DNA of 64,000 nucleotides from Bimastos eiseni. Its lineage: Eukaryota > Annelida > Clitellata > Crassiclitellata > Lumbricidae. Where the stretch lies: positions 18,178,358-18,242,357 of the forward strand of contig OY365810.1 of NCBI GenBank assembly GCA_959347315.1, given 5' to 3'. Below are positions 1-11,924 of this stretch, piece after piece; within the stretch, counting starts at the first letter, position 1; every line of letters begins with the position of its first letter. The notes beneath the pieces were generated by a model. It saw only the letters and a list, made by a program, of their open reading frames with translations. It had not been told where the DNA came from and made no database searches. Position numbers and translations under genes: made by a program.

Positions 1-560
1 TCAGGAAATGATAATGCTACGTTCCTGCTCATCGTCAGTATAGATTATATGCTTTAAAGACTCTCAGTTGGCGCGGAATGCCAGAGAAGGCTCTTCAGGA
101 AGTTACATGAGCAACAATAATTGCGCGTCTGATGCATGTGTCCCCAGTATGATGTGGGTAGGCCTATGTAAATAGTGGGGACTGCAACCACTTGAAGCGC
201 CTCAACGCGCGAATGAAACGAACGGGATTCCTGCCGACAGAAGCTACGTCAATAAACTCGATGACTGAGTGACTGTTTGGTTCCTGTCGCTGCGTTTTGA
301 CAGCGATATTTCTTTCTAATAAACGAATATACATGCATGGGCTACTTAGTACTTATCTGACTCCAAAAGTAAAACGCAGTTTATAGCTTCAAATACGGGG
401 TTTCTGATTTAAATGAATACTACTTGCAACCAAATTGTAACATAGATGTTGCTGTAATTCAGTATTAGGCATCACGCATGGATCTAAATTCCTTTCGATG
501 AGGTTTACAAGAATTTAAAATGAGATGACCAATTTCACGGAGCTCTTATTCAAAATTGAC
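1..560. other. Intergenic, nothing recognised
   Basis: No coding frame with family similarity, no terminal repeats and no tandem array seen. One TAGGCCTA octamer lies at 159-166. Confidence 0.5.
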
Positions 561-565
561 CGATG

Positions 566-2349
566 GGTGGATTGTATTGTATTTATAAAGCATTTATAAA
601 GCGCCTCTAGTGGGGTGAACCGTTCAGAGGTGCTGCCAGTGCGAAAGGCCACGCGAGAAGAGGTAGGTTTTGAGAAAAGCAAAAGAGGATGAGAGACTGC
701 CAGATAGAATTTTAGAACGAACAGATGGCGCAAGCGCATTCCACAGAGAGGGACCAATTGAAGCAAAAGATCGAGACTGAGCTAGAGCTGTTCTAGTTCG
801 AGGAACCAAAAGGTCAAGTCTACTGGATGAGCGAAGTGGACGGAGGGAAGAAGCTTAATGAGACCGATGTATTACACCAGCCAGGTATCGCGAAGCAAGA
901 CCCCGCTGAGCCTTGGAAATTAGAATGAGAATTTTAAATTGTATGCGATCATGGAGAGGGAGCCAATGATGTCCATCAAGCATAAAGGTAGAGATGAGAG
1001 AGTAACGGGGAAAGCGAACTATCAGTCTAGCAGCTGTATGACTGAAGAGGAGAGAGACGAACCTTTGGAAGACCAATGAGAAGGGAATTACAGTAGTCAA
1101 TTCTAGAACATACAAAAGCATGAACCAAAGTAGTAAAGGTGGAGGAGGAGACAAATGACGAATGACCCAAAGACGCCTTAGATGAAAATAGTAGGATCGT
1201 GTAAGATAAGAGATGTGTTCAACAAAAGTAAGTGAACTGTCAAGGATAACACCCTGATCACGAACACTTGACGAGAAAGAGAAGAATGGAAACTTTTCAG
1301 AGAGTAGAACGAGATCAAGCTTCTGACGTTGCTGAGGAGTACCAAACCAAATAAATTGAGTTTTAGAAGCATTGAGAGACAGGCGATTAGATGAAATCCA
1401 GGAGTGAAGAAGGTTAGAGGGAGACCGAATTCTCTCAACCAATAGCAACTGAGATAGTGGAGGGCCATGAACAAAGAGATGACCAGCAGCACCACAGATC
1501 GGGAAAAGAGAGGAAATTTCAGCTGTATGTAGGATAAACAAGAGAGGACCGAGAACAGAGCCCTGAGGAACACCCAGTTTAACGGGACCCATTGGGTTCT
1601 GGAGTAACCAGTAACAATCATTTTGGTTCGTTCAGAAAGGTATGAGCGAAACAAACAGAGGGGAAGACCCTTAAGGCCATAGGAAGTCTCAAGACGCTGG
1701 AGAAGAATGTCATGATCGACCATGTCAAACGCTGCTGATACATCATAGAGAGCCAGAAGAGTTACTTCAGACCTATCAATAGTGAATAGATATCAGAAAG
1801 TAGGGAAAGGAGGGCTGTCTCTGGGGAATGGTGAGCCCTAAAGTCAGATTGATTGTTAGAAAGGAGTCCAGATTGTTCAAGATAAGGGAGGAACTGGAGA
1901 AACACAAGTCGTTCAAGCGTCTTAGAAAGAAAGGATAAATTTGATATTGGCCGATAGTTAAGGCAAAGGCTGGTGTCAAGGTTAGGTTTTTTGAGCGAAG
2001 GAAAGACTAGGGCCCGTTTCTGAGAAGGAGAAATGCAACCTTCGGAGAGGGACCTGTTAAATAAATATATCAGGAAAGGGGCAAGATTATCCAAAATGTC
2101 ATTAATAATAAAAGGGGGTAGTGGATCTAGTTCACATGATTTCAAATTAACAGATGATAAAACTAGACGAAGGTCCGACTCAGTTATCAGTCGAAAGCCA
2201 CCGAAGACAGTAGACGTTGTAGTAAGTGTTGGAGGAGGAGCGTCAGCGGTCGAAGCACGAAGACGGTCAGTCGTTGCTATCAGCATTTCAAGGAATTCAG
2301 TAGCAGTAAAAGAAGTGTAGCGAGAAGGCCAGCCAAGTAACCCCCACAC
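566..2349 (-). pseudogene. CR1/Jockey-type LINE, degraded reverse-transcriptase half
   Basis: Remnant of a non-LTR retrotransposon polymerase read on the minus strand in at least three frames. The 5'-most piece (1762-2349) carries the RT finger motifs LDPLPPFI, NYRPISNLSFLSK and HHSPETALL. The middle piece (1178-1723) starts with MVDHDILLQRLE. The next (855-1592) has GVPQGSVLGPLLFI and later SLNASKTQ and HHWLPLHDRI. The last (624-809) has the terminal motif SFASIGPSLWNALA. Frames change around 1590 and 810. The YADD catalytic box expected after GPLLFI is replaced by a GAAGHLFV-like string, so the enzyme is dead. The 3' tail at about 566-620 has the usual 'aaagcgcctct...cagaggtgc' LINE ending. 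The copy is 5'-truncated; no endonuclease domain is visible. Confidence 0.85.
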
Positions 2350-2429
2350 AGAAGACCACAGACGTCTTCGATTCTTGGTGTTGCGTGAGATCAGCTTTTC
2401 CCAATGTGCTGCTCCTTATGATGGATCGA

Positions 2430-2562
2430 TAAATGGATGGATGGATGTATGGTTGGATGGATGGATGGATGGACGGACGGACGGACGGACGGATGGATGG
2501 ATAAATGGATGGATGGTTGGATGGATGGATGGATGGATGGATGGTTGGATGGATGGATGAAT
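2430..2562. repeat. (GGAT)n microsatellite
   Basis: Imperfect GGAT tetranucleotide tract with GGAC variants around 2470-2490. Open frames over it (SIHPSIHP / GWMDGWMD) are by-products of the repeat. Confidence 0.9.
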
Positions 2563-2569
2563 GCATAGT

Positions 2570-3995
2570 TGGAGTCACGATTGACGAATAGATGCATAAA
2601 TTGAGTAAATAAACCATGGCTTCATTTATACATCCACAAAATACCATTTCTTTCTTTCTTCTTTCTTCTCTTCAATCATAGATTATAATCTATGAAGACG
2701 TCCATTAATCGATTAACCCTCGGCCCTCCAATTCATCCATCCATTAAACGCATTAAAATTGGTGCTCACAACGGCCTCAGGAGTGGCAAGGGTTAAAAAA
2801 GACAGGAGTCTTAAATAATCGACTGCAGTTATGCGATGAGGCGACACAGACGGACACAGACGCAGACAGACAAACACACTCACTTACTAAATTTGAATTG
2901 AAATTGGAGTAGACCTTACAGTGGATATAATAGATGGGGTTCATGCATAGTGTCATGTAAAACAACAGACATAGATACACAAGTATACAGAGACAGAATG
3001 GTGAAATATTGGAACTTTGAAGCTGTATACAGACGATTGGTTTTCTCGGCATCTTCTCAGATCGTTTCCGTTTTCGGTCACGAAGGATATTACGTTTGCA
3101 TTGTGCTTTAAGGCGTTATCTTCTCTCGATTGCCGTCTTTTTGTTAGCTATGGAAAGACATTGTTAGGCAAAAGAAATCAGTTATTCCGTCTGACATCCC
3201 ATCATCCGCCGCGGAATGACCAGACGATCAAAATAGCAAAAGGCGCGCGCCTGGCCACCAAGATAAAAGCGTCGCCTGCAGACAAAAGCATTGCGCATGC
3301 GCATGCGGCCAAACCATACACGGGACAGGGAACCCCGTCTAGGTATTAGGTCTATAGCAGTCTCATTGCAATTATCATGTGCCCACGACAAACAAAACCT
3401 AGCATCTATCAAATTTCACAATAAGCAGACTTTGGATAATTAATAGGTAAGACCAATTTCAACTTCACTTACCTTGACTACAATGATTAATTATAACTTA
3501 TGAAATGTTGTCATAAATGCATAGGTGGTCCTACTCTTTAACGTATATAGACATGGCTAATATAATGTTGCATATCAGCTGCCGCTGCTGTTTGTGTGTT
3601 TCTTTAAAGTTGATATGTTGGTGTACAATGTTGGAATGACGAAGGTTCACCCATCTATGCCTCGTCTGAACCTCAGTGTTTGACGTCTGACCCAATCTGA
3701 TGACAGACACGAAGAAGTCAAGCGAGCAGTGACTGACGGACAGAACTGAAACCGGTTTCTGTTTGTCTGCCGAATACGACGTCGACAGAGTTGCTGTGCA
3801 AAAAGAATGGAGGCAATGAGTCATCGACAAATTGAGAGGTCGAATCTCTTACAGAGCATATATTCCAATCAAACACTTATTCTGCTATACGCTGTTGTAG
3901 TAGGGGTCACGCTGCATTGACTTCCAGCTCTACGAAGGCGTCGTGCGGTTGATCAGTAGCAATTGAAATGCTTGACAGAGTCAGCATGACTAGCG
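2570..3995. other. Intergenic, downstream flank of the GPCR
   Basis: No protein-family signal in any frame. 2700-2760 is rich in attaatcgattaa-type words. The short open frames here look random. Confidence 0.4.
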
Positions 3996-5219
3996 TCATG
4001 CACACGAAGATCGGTCTTGCGATGGCGATAGACTGTAGCTGACGGTCTGTCTGGAGTGACTGTCGGTGGAGAGAGGACTGCTTCGGTGAAGAGCCCTCAA
4101 CACGACGGTCCTTCGAAGGCCTATGTTACGTCCACCTGGACGTCGACAGACCAACGCTTGAAGCTCTTCACGGAACTGTCTACGAAACAGACAGTAGATA
4201 GCGAAGTTGAGCGCCGAATTGGTCGTAATCAGGAGATTGCTGATGTGGTAGTAGCGGCTGTACGTGGAGCACGTTCGTCTCTGGTTGTCGTCTACGAGGT
4301 AGAAGAGGATCTGGTTGATAGACGCCGGAGTCTCACAGACGATAAATGAAACGATGATGATGATCATGACGAGGGTGATGTTGTGCTCTTCGGCGCTCGC
4401 CCGACCTAGAAGAGTCTGACGGCAGCGCTGAGCTCTCTTCAACTCATGGACAAGGTGGACATTGAGGACAACGAGTATTCCAAGTGGTAGGAGGTAGGCG
4501 AACAGGCAGTAGGCGATGTTCTCGTAGAGGATGTTGTATAGGTGGAAAGACGCCAGGCCGACGTTTTCTTCACGGCCGGTTGTGACGTTGTCGACGGCGG
4601 ATGTGACGATAGTGATGTAGCGATATTCGACAAACCTCGGGATATTATAGACAAAGATGGAGATGAGCATAACGACGATCTGTCGCTGGACATTGCGTTT
4701 GGAGCAGAGTCTGGCGGCGTGCAGGGGCCGACAGACTGCGATGTATCGATTGGCAGCGACGAGGACAACCATCCAGACGGTTCCCAGTTGGACCATGTGA
4801 GCCAGAGGCCAGGCGAACGTCTGGAAGTAGGTGTAGATGGGAGCCAGTTGGGCTGTGTGGCCGAGGTGGATGACCATCGCTGGGTACATCTGCACGAACG
4901 CAGCCGTTCCCAGAAAGACATTGTCCATGACGGCCAGAGCCTTCAGCAGAAACGTAGACACGTTGTGCTTGGAGTATTTGTGGAGAATGGCGAACGAGAG
5001 GGCGTTTCCGATCAGACCAAAGCCACACACGAGGCCGTAGATAGGACCATAGACGAGGAAGAAGAAGAGCTCCTCCGAACATGGTACAACCACTTCGTCT
5101 GTGGCGTTGTTCGACGATAGGCTGGCAGCCCCTGCCGTAGTGAGACCACTTCCAGGGGCGAGGCCAGTCCCGGACAGATCCTCTTCGATGGTCGAGTACG
5201 ACTGAATGGTGTTCGTCAT
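3996..5219 (-). CDS. Rhodopsin-class GPCR, FMRFamide-receptor-like
   Basis: Seven-transmembrane receptor of 407 residues counted from the ATG at 5219; the open frame runs upstream to 5303. Numbering from this ATG: N-terminal ectodomain with sequon NAT at 38, TM1 about 51-80 (GN, N72), TM2 about 89-112 (D99), TM3 about 130-160 ending NRY 157-159 followed by IAVCRPLHA, TM4 about 179-197, TM5 about 234-258, TM6 about 280-304 (VCETP, P298), TM7 about 324-344 with NSALNFAIY 334-342, then a Ser-rich cytoplasmic tail. The NSxxNFxxY form of TM7 is typical of FMRFamide/myosuppressin-type peptide receptors, so a neuropeptide ligand is inferred, not shown. Oddities: DRY is NRY, and the usual TM3/ECL2 cysteine pair is absent. 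I prefer the ATG at 5219 because a splice acceptor lies at about 5291, between it and the upstream ATG. All seven helices sit in one exon. It could be another peptide-receptor subfamily. Confidence 0.88.
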   Translation of the reverse strand: MTNTIQSYSTIEEDLSGTGLAPGSGLTTAGAASLSSNNATDEVVVPCSEELFFFLVYGPIYGLVCGFGLIGNALSFAILHKYSKHNVSTFLLKALAVMDNVFLGTAAFVQMYPAMVIHLGHTAQLAPIYTYFQTFAWPLAHMVQLGTVWMVVLVAANRYIAVCRPLHAARLCSKRNVQRQIVVMLISIFVYNIPRFVEYRYITIVTSAVDNVTTGREENVGLASFHLYNILYENIAYCLFAYLLPLGILVVLNVHLVHELKRAQRCRQTLLGRASAEEHNITLVMIIIIVSFIVCETPASINQILFYLVDDNQRRTCSTYSRYYHISNLLITTNSALNFAIYCLFRRQFREELQALVCRRPGGRNIGLRRTVVLRALHRSSPLSTDSHSRQTVSYSLSPSQDRSSCA

Positions 5220-5284
5220 GGTCCAATCAATGTCCACTGAGCGATAGGTTAAGTCACGACCGGAACAGTCTCGATCATCGGTCG

Positions 5285-5303
5285 TCGACGCTGTAAAGAA
5301 CAA
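5285..5303 (-). promoter_or_regulatory. Probable splice acceptor before the GPCR coding exon
   Basis: On the minus strand a pyrimidine-rich run ends in ttctttacag, with the AG at 5292-5291. The exon would begin at 5290, leaving about 70 bases of 5' UTR before the ATG at 5219. The ATG at 5303 would then be intronic. Confidence 0.55.
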
Positions 5304-5541
5304 ACCATGAAACTAATTGAACCAGGATCACATTAAATCGTCTGACTATTTGCAATGAAAGACTTGCCGTTATGAATACGAAGCTGCACAGGAATTAATT
5401 ATCATGATCAAGACTAACCTTGTCAGACATTCTGGTGGTGATGGTGATAATGTAGCTTAGGACGTTACGACAATTGAAGCATTATTAATTACGTATATTT
5501 AGAAATTGATTAAGTTGTCTGCAACAGAATTCGCTACTCAA

Positions 5542-5575
<34 letters not shown>

Positions 5576-6595
5576 GGTGATATGTTGAGTAAATAAGAGC
5601 ATCAAACGAATAATGCCCTGTGCAAACAAACATCCTTATTAAGGTGCTTTAGTATCTGTATGTACATAATTACCTATAACATATAAAGAAATTATACGTT
5701 ATGGGCCGATTGTCAGTCGCCTCTTCATTACACCACATGCCATCCTCACAGGTTCTTCTCCAAACACTATTAGTATTCAAATGGCCACTTATCAGTTACA
5801 GGTGTTGTCGTCTTGAACCTGTGTACCTGATCCCAGTGGAAAATATCGGATATATAGGCTAGCAGCGGCAGCAGTCATATTTCAATAGTAGCGCTTTCAA
5901 AGGAACTGATACTTACTGGCATTCATCTTAAATCACCGTCGTCAGTGACCGGCCGTCGCTTTTAACTGGAAACAGTTTTGCACCCGTTCACCCTGTCAGC
6001 AGGCCCGTGAACATTTTATAGAATGACCTATAATCCATGTGGGAATATGAAGCCTACATGAGCCCGCTATGGATATGCTGACGGCGCATAGACCACTCGA
6101 ATCAATGACCTATGTATACAATAAATTGACCTTCCATTTGCTACCGAGTGATGAGACGAACCAAAAGAATCCTCAGCTGACGTGACATAAACTTTGTTTC
6201 AGACAAAATCAAATAACGTTGTTTCAAGGCAACGTTGACGACACTTGGCAGGTTCAAGGATATGCTGCGTGGCTTGGAACCTCCTCCTCAGTATGGTGCT
6301 CAACAATATGTACATCCCACAATTCAGCTACATGAGGTCTGCCTTAAAAGCTCCATTGTCGCTGGTCTTACAATCAGCCTGATGAAACCTAGTGACAACC
6401 TGTAGGCGCTATTGTTTTCCCAGTGCTCAAAGTTAAACAGCCAATCGAAGCTAAAGCTTTTACTGATGTTTCCTCAATTAATGATTGCAGGTGTTAATAG
6501 TGCTCATCGTCAACAACCAACTACAATTGAAGGCTCAGTAGGCTACAGACGTCTTTTCTACACAGATCTTAGCTGACGATGTTAGGAACAACGAA
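5304..6595. other. Putative intron or 5' flank of the GPCR gene
   Basis: No domain recognised. Holds a (TA)n run at 5543-5572. Any upstream non-coding exon of the GPCR could lie here but cannot be placed by eye. Confidence 0.4.
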
Positions 6596-6597
6596 TG

Positions 6598-6664
6598 AGA
6601 AGGAGAAGGACGAGGAGGAGAAGGAGAAGAAGAGAAGGAGGGAGGACGAGGAGGAGGAGGAGCC
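6598..6664 (+). repeat. Purine-only GAG/GGA tract
   Basis: Nearly pure A/G run of about 65 bases (gaggagaaggag type) on the plus strand; low-complexity, potentially triplex-forming. Confidence 0.8.
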
Positions 6665-7232
6665 AATGAGACTAGCGTTCCCCATCGCCACGCTCCTATG
6701 TTAGCCCGAAGCAACTGAATACTAAATCGGTTGCAGTGACTTTTAACCAGTTTATTCCGTCGATATTTTACGACTTCGACAATAAATTCAGCGACACTTG
6801 TAATCGCAAGCGAATGCTCAGACCATCAAACGTTACGACTCGCATAAAGATCGAATGTTCCGTGGATAAGAGAGAAATCGGGGCGGTCACAGAGGTGGTG
6901 GGTGGATGGGCGTGAGTGGGTGGATGGATGGGTGTGTGGTGTGTGTATGGGGTATGGATGATAGGGTTGGGCAACTGCATGAGAGAGCAAATCAAACAGA
7001 CGACGGAGGACGACGGATCAATGAATATCGACGGTCTGTAACAAGTGGCAGAATGATGATCTAGCGTCGTCGTCCATCGTGTTAGCTGTGCAGGAAAGCA
7101 AACGAGACAGACAGTGACACAGCAGACATATAGACATGCAAACACACAGACAGACAGACTCACGCATTTGTTTACTGATCGACCGACTGACTGATTGATT
7201 GACTGTCAGACAAGAAATTCTTACTGACACAG

Positions 7233-7527
7233 ACGGATGGATGAATCGGGGTGGATGTATGAATAGGTGCATGGATGAATAGGTGGATGGATGAATAGGT
7301 GGATGTATGAATAGGTGGATGGATGAATAGGTGCATAGATGAATAGGTGGATGTATGAATAGGTGGATGGATGAATAGGTGGATGTATGAATAGGTGGAT
7401 GGATGAATAGGTGGATGGATGAATAGGTGGATGTATGAATAGGTGGATGGATGAATAGGTGGATGTATGAATAGGTGGATGGATGAATAGGTAGATGGAT
7501 GAATAAGTGGATGGATGAGTGGGATTA
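7233..7527. repeat. 16-bp minisatellite
   Basis: Tandem ggatggatgaataggt with a ggatgtatgaataggt variant interspersed, about 18 units. A related GGTG/GGAT-rich stretch lies at 6895-6960. Confidence 0.9.
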
Positions 7528-7852
7528 ATAGATTAATTGTTTGGTGGATAATTTAACAGCTAGATTGGTAGATAAAGTGAGAAGGGATAGATTGACACAT
7601 AGATAATACATCGATAGATGGATTGATAGGTAGATGTATAGATAGATTGATAACTTGATAGACAGACGTTAGTAACAGCGGATGATTTGTACTAGATGGA
7701 AGAAGTAAGGCCTATACGGGGATCATAGGCAACAACAACAACGGGGTGACAAAGAAACGTTCGCTGCATTCCGGACCATGAGGGTGCCACTCAGTCTGAT
7801 GGTCTGATGTCCGAGCACAATGACCGACTGACCACGAGAACAGTGATACGGA

Positions 7853-7855
7853 GAT

Positions 7856-7886
<31 letters not shown>

Positions 7887-7930
7887 CAGAGAAAGAGACA
7901 GAGAGAGACACAGAGAGAGAGAGAGAGACA
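7853..7930. repeat. (GA)n / GACA-rich microsatellite
   Basis: Short agagagacaga repeats. The antisense open frame (SLSLSL) is repeat-derived. Confidence 0.85.
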
Positions 7931-9820
7931 TACAGAGTGAGGGGAGGGAGGGATTAAACAAGGCAGTCATTTGAGTGAACTAGTATTGCTAATTACCTTA
8001 CAAAACTCGAATTCGGTTGACTGCTCTCTGCATAGGTCCACGTAGTCGCTGACCTTAATAGCAGGGAGCGGAAATAGGACTCACTCCCGTCTGGACAAAA
8101 GCCCCCGTACAAAGGCCTGGAATAAAAGCACCACACAATAGGACACAAGCCCCTACTCTCATTAACCGCAAGATGATTAAACAAAAAAGCAAACAAGTAA
8201 ATTCTTTTAATTGACCTCAGCTAGAACATTTGAAGATTATGCATAGATTATAACATACAAGATCCAATAGGGAGGAGATACCCAAGAAAAGACCGAGGCT
8301 CTGTAAGCGGGACCACCCCCGTTGAGAGAGAAAGACATGCAATGGGTCGGAGGTCGATATATAGACAATACTAATTATTGCAAGGAGAATCACCGTAGAT
8401 TTCGGTTCGGTAGACCTGAGACCGAACTGTCGAATCGGCAGAGTTCATTTCTTAACGTTGATGTACAGGTCTACTGCTTTGTGATTCTGCGATAAACAGA
8501 GTTGACATTTTGCTGGGTGTCTTCAGTCGTCAGCAGCGTCATGACCCGTGGTCAGGTCACGATCTCTCAACCTGTGATCGGGTCATGACCGTGACACGAG
8601 CGATCTTCATGCTTACCATGATCGTTGTCAACACCGATCGACGATTACGAAACACTTCATCCGGTACAGATATCTAATATATTCATGTATATAATTATAT
8701 ATGCTTAATGTATATATATTATATATTATATATATATATCAACGAACCATGTTGTGGCGCTCGAGAGGTCTGTCTACATGGACCGCCTTTCTCTTGTGGG
8801 ACTAAATGATACTATGTCCTATTAGCTGTTTATCTTTTAAATTACATTTCTTCATTAGAATACAGTAAAAAATAATATGTTTACACTTTACAACCTATTA
8901 GGTTAATGTTGTCTTTTCTAACGCAATGCAAGGAGCACCACCGTAGATTTCGTTGTCAAAACGTAAGAAGAATTATTAGCATAATGAGACCTTATTTTAT
9001 GAAGTTCGAACAAGACCCAAAGGAAGCTGTGTCTGTCTTTTTGTTTGACTGTTTGTATGTTTGTCTGTCACTCCGATGCTTTCAAAGGAACATAATATCT
9101 TCCCATTAAGCTGCATGAGTGTTTTGTTCTCGTGCTGCGGCTAGTGTTAACTGAGAGCCTGGCTACTTTCGTTGCAATAGGTTGGTCCAAGTGAATGTGT
9201 ACACAAACTGGATGCCACAGATTGGACCAAAGGCGTTGCTAATCTACGGCTCTTTCGTTCTATGATCGAGGTGTTGTCTGAGACATAGACTGACAAAAGG
9301 CACTTGCGCTCCTGAACTAGTGCCTGACATAATATATACAACGACTCCAAGAAGCTCTTAACAATGGTAAGAATACAATGATGCACAACTGTAGTAAACA
9401 GAAGAACTACAACTGAAGGTTTACTTGCGCTAAAGAAATGGTCACGAACGGATGCATGTTTTCGTAAGACATACGCCGACAGCAATCGAATGAAACCGAA
9501 CTTACAGTTGAAATAGTAGAACAAACGCAATCGTAGGCCTACACTGCTGCGAACTACATCACCCTCACCACCTTAACAATGAAACTCATCGAATGGATTG
9601 CTGACCCTTGCACCATCGAAAGTTCTGGGTTGATAAAAATAACAGGAAGCTTAAAGCATAGAAAAAACAGATATTTCGCCTTAAACTCAATCATATGCTC
9701 ACAATTATTGTCACAATTGTCCTTTAATAGACAGCATTTCTTAAAACGCTAAGAAAGATACGTGTTAAATCGTTGGATTCTGACGCGATTGGGCGTTTGG
9801 CGCTGTTACTTTCCACTCAC
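7931..9820. other. Intergenic
   Basis: No gene recognised. AT-rich palindromic stretch at 8680-8740. A 25-base near-repeat (gcaaggag..caccgtagatttcg) occurs at about 8380-8404 and again at about 8927-8951. GTCATGACC-rich words at 8535-8600. TAGGCCTA at 9534-9541. Confidence 0.4.
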
Positions 9821-9821
9821 G

Positions 9822-10092
9822 ACTGAAAATCGAACACCTGAAGGTGTCCTATCCAGATTCTACTTCTGCACCACTATATGACCGCCCTCATAACCGGTCG
9901 ACTACCATCGTATCCCCATGCTGTCTATCGTACTTGGCTTGACCTCGCCGGATTTTGACCTGGCACCGGACAGAAACGAGAGACTTGACTATTGCGGACT
10001 TGACTTGGTATAGCGCCGGCGAATGAGCTGGTCTTCTTGGTGTGGCTTTTGTGGGCGCAGAAATATTTTCTAATATTTACATTACATTAGCT
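9822..10092 (+). mobile_element. Solo LINE 3' end, matching the 45 kb LINE
   Basis: Closely resembles 45366-45635: both contain 'aaggtgtcctatccagattc', 'ggattttgacctg' and 'gcggacttga', then a ttacattaca tail. It is therefore a severely 5'-truncated copy of the same LINE family, with about 270 bases of 3' UTR and tail and only the last few codons. Confidence 0.8.
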
Positions 10093-10137
10093 GACAAGCA
10101 GTGACCACGCTTTTGTTGGCGCTGTAGAAATGTTGAG

Positions 10138-10164
10138 ATTACGATTACGATTACGATTACGATA
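10138..10164. repeat. (GATTAC)n short array
   Basis: About four copies of gattac. Too short and too internal to suggest telomeric sequence. Confidence 0.8.
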
Positions 10165-10370
10165 AGATGTCAGTTTAGTAATCAGGCGCATGCATTTGTG
10201 TGAGCAAAAAGCAACAACTGATATATTTAAGTAAATCCTTGATCATTATTTATTTCTACAGTTAGCAGAGAGATAATTTAGCTATAACATTAGCATTACA
10301 AATTTAGTTTGTCTACAGGTGATGTTTTCCATGCACTTCATATTCAGAGATGACATATGAACGGACCAGC

Positions 10371-10504
10371 AGACCAGACTAAGACCAGACTAAGACCAGA
10401 CTAAGACCAGACTAAGACCAGACTAAGACCAGACTAAGACCAGACTAAGACCAGACTAAGACCAGACTAAGACCAGACTAAGACCAGACTAAGACCAGAC
10501 TAAG
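10371..10504. repeat. 11-bp minisatellite
   Basis: About 12 near-identical tandem copies of agaccagacta. Confidence 0.95.
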
Positions 10505-10869
10505 CAGAAGCCAAGAATGCGTCGTTGTCGGGTGACTCGTTTTCCAGTCAGCTGGTGGATGTGGTTAGGAATACTAACAGTTAACTTCTTTGTTTGAGCG
10601 AAGGAGTGTCAGTGGATGGCGCCGTCGCTGTAGATATAAAAGACCATCAGAAATAAAATTATTTAGGATTGCTGGTACTACGTCAAATTAACGGTTGCAT
10701 TGACTCTCAGAAAGACCGAGACAGGGAGACAAAGACACAGATACAGAGAGATACAGAAGGAAAGACAATGTGCATGAGACGAAGAAAACATAAAGTAATC
10801 CAGTGCAAAAGACAATGACAAAAGGAGTAACACAGTGTCACAGCAGTACGTGCTTAGTTGAGATAAGCA

Positions 10870-10940
10870 TATTCATATATGCATTACGTATCATATAATA
10901 TATATATATATTCATATATTATATATATATATAATATACA
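10870..10940. repeat. AT-rich palindromic tract
   Basis: Alternating TA runs broken by 'attcatatat', potentially cruciform-forming, just upstream of the CTCA tract. Confidence 0.7.
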
Positions 10941-11032
10941 ATAGTCGGAATTGATTGCAATCGCACAGAAATGTAACAGCTGGTGCGTCAATACCAAGCA
11001 CCGTAATTCACAGCTTATTTGACATTGGGCAC

Positions 11033-11923
11033 CTCACTCACTCACTCACTCACTCACTCACTCACTCACTCACTCACTCACTCACTCACTCACTCACTCA
11101 CTCACTCACTCACTCACTCACTCACTCACTCACTCACTCACTCACTCACTCACTCACTCACTCACTCACTCACTCACTCACTCACTCACTCACTCACTCA
11201 CTCACTCACTCACTCACTCACTCACTCACTCACTCACTCACTCACTCACTCACTCACTCACTCACTCACTCACTCACTCACTCACTCACTCACTCACTCA
11301 CTCACTCACTCACTCACTCACTCACTCACTCACTCACTCACTCACTCACTCACTCACTCACTCACTCACTCACTCACTCACTCACTCACTCACTCACTCA
11401 CTCACTCACTCACTCACTCACTCACTCACTCACTCACTCACTCACTCACTCACTCACTCACTCACTCACTCACTCACTCACTCACTCACTCACTCACTCA
11501 CTCACTCACTCACTCACTCACTCACTCACTCACTCACTCACTCACTCACTCACTCACTCACTCACTCACTCACTCACTCACTCACTCACTCACTCACTCA
11601 CTCACTCACTCACTCACTCACTCACTCACTCACTCACTCACTCACTCACTCACTCACTCACTCACTCACTCACTCACTCACTCACTCACTCACTCACTCA
11701 CTCACTCACTCACTCACTCACTCACTCACTCACTCACTCACTCACTCACTCACTCACTCACTCACTCACTCACTCACTCACTCACTCACTCACTCACTCA
11801 CTCACTCACTCACTCACTCACTCACTCACTCACTCACTCACTCACTCACTCACTCACTCACTCACTCACTCACTCACTCACTCACTCACTCACTCACTCA
11901 CTCACTCACTCACTCACTCACTC
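11033..11923. repeat. Pure (CTCA)n microsatellite, 891 bp
   Basis: About 223 uninterrupted CTCA/TCAC units with no base interruption seen. Because 4 and 3 are coprime, every plus-strand frame stays open and reads THSL over and over; these are not genes. Confidence 0.98.
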
Positions 11924-11924
11924 C

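Noticed and set aside
4542..5226. 192-codon plus-strand and 193-codon minus-strand frames over the GPCR
   Set aside because: Shadow frames; the seven-helix frame explains the region.
8530..8600. Nuclear-receptor-like AGGTCA/TGACC cluster
   Set aside because: Half-sites are short and spacing irregular; no promoter nearby to support regulation.
10138..10164. Telomere-like repeat
   Set aside because: GATTAC is not a known animal telomere unit, and only four copies are present internally.
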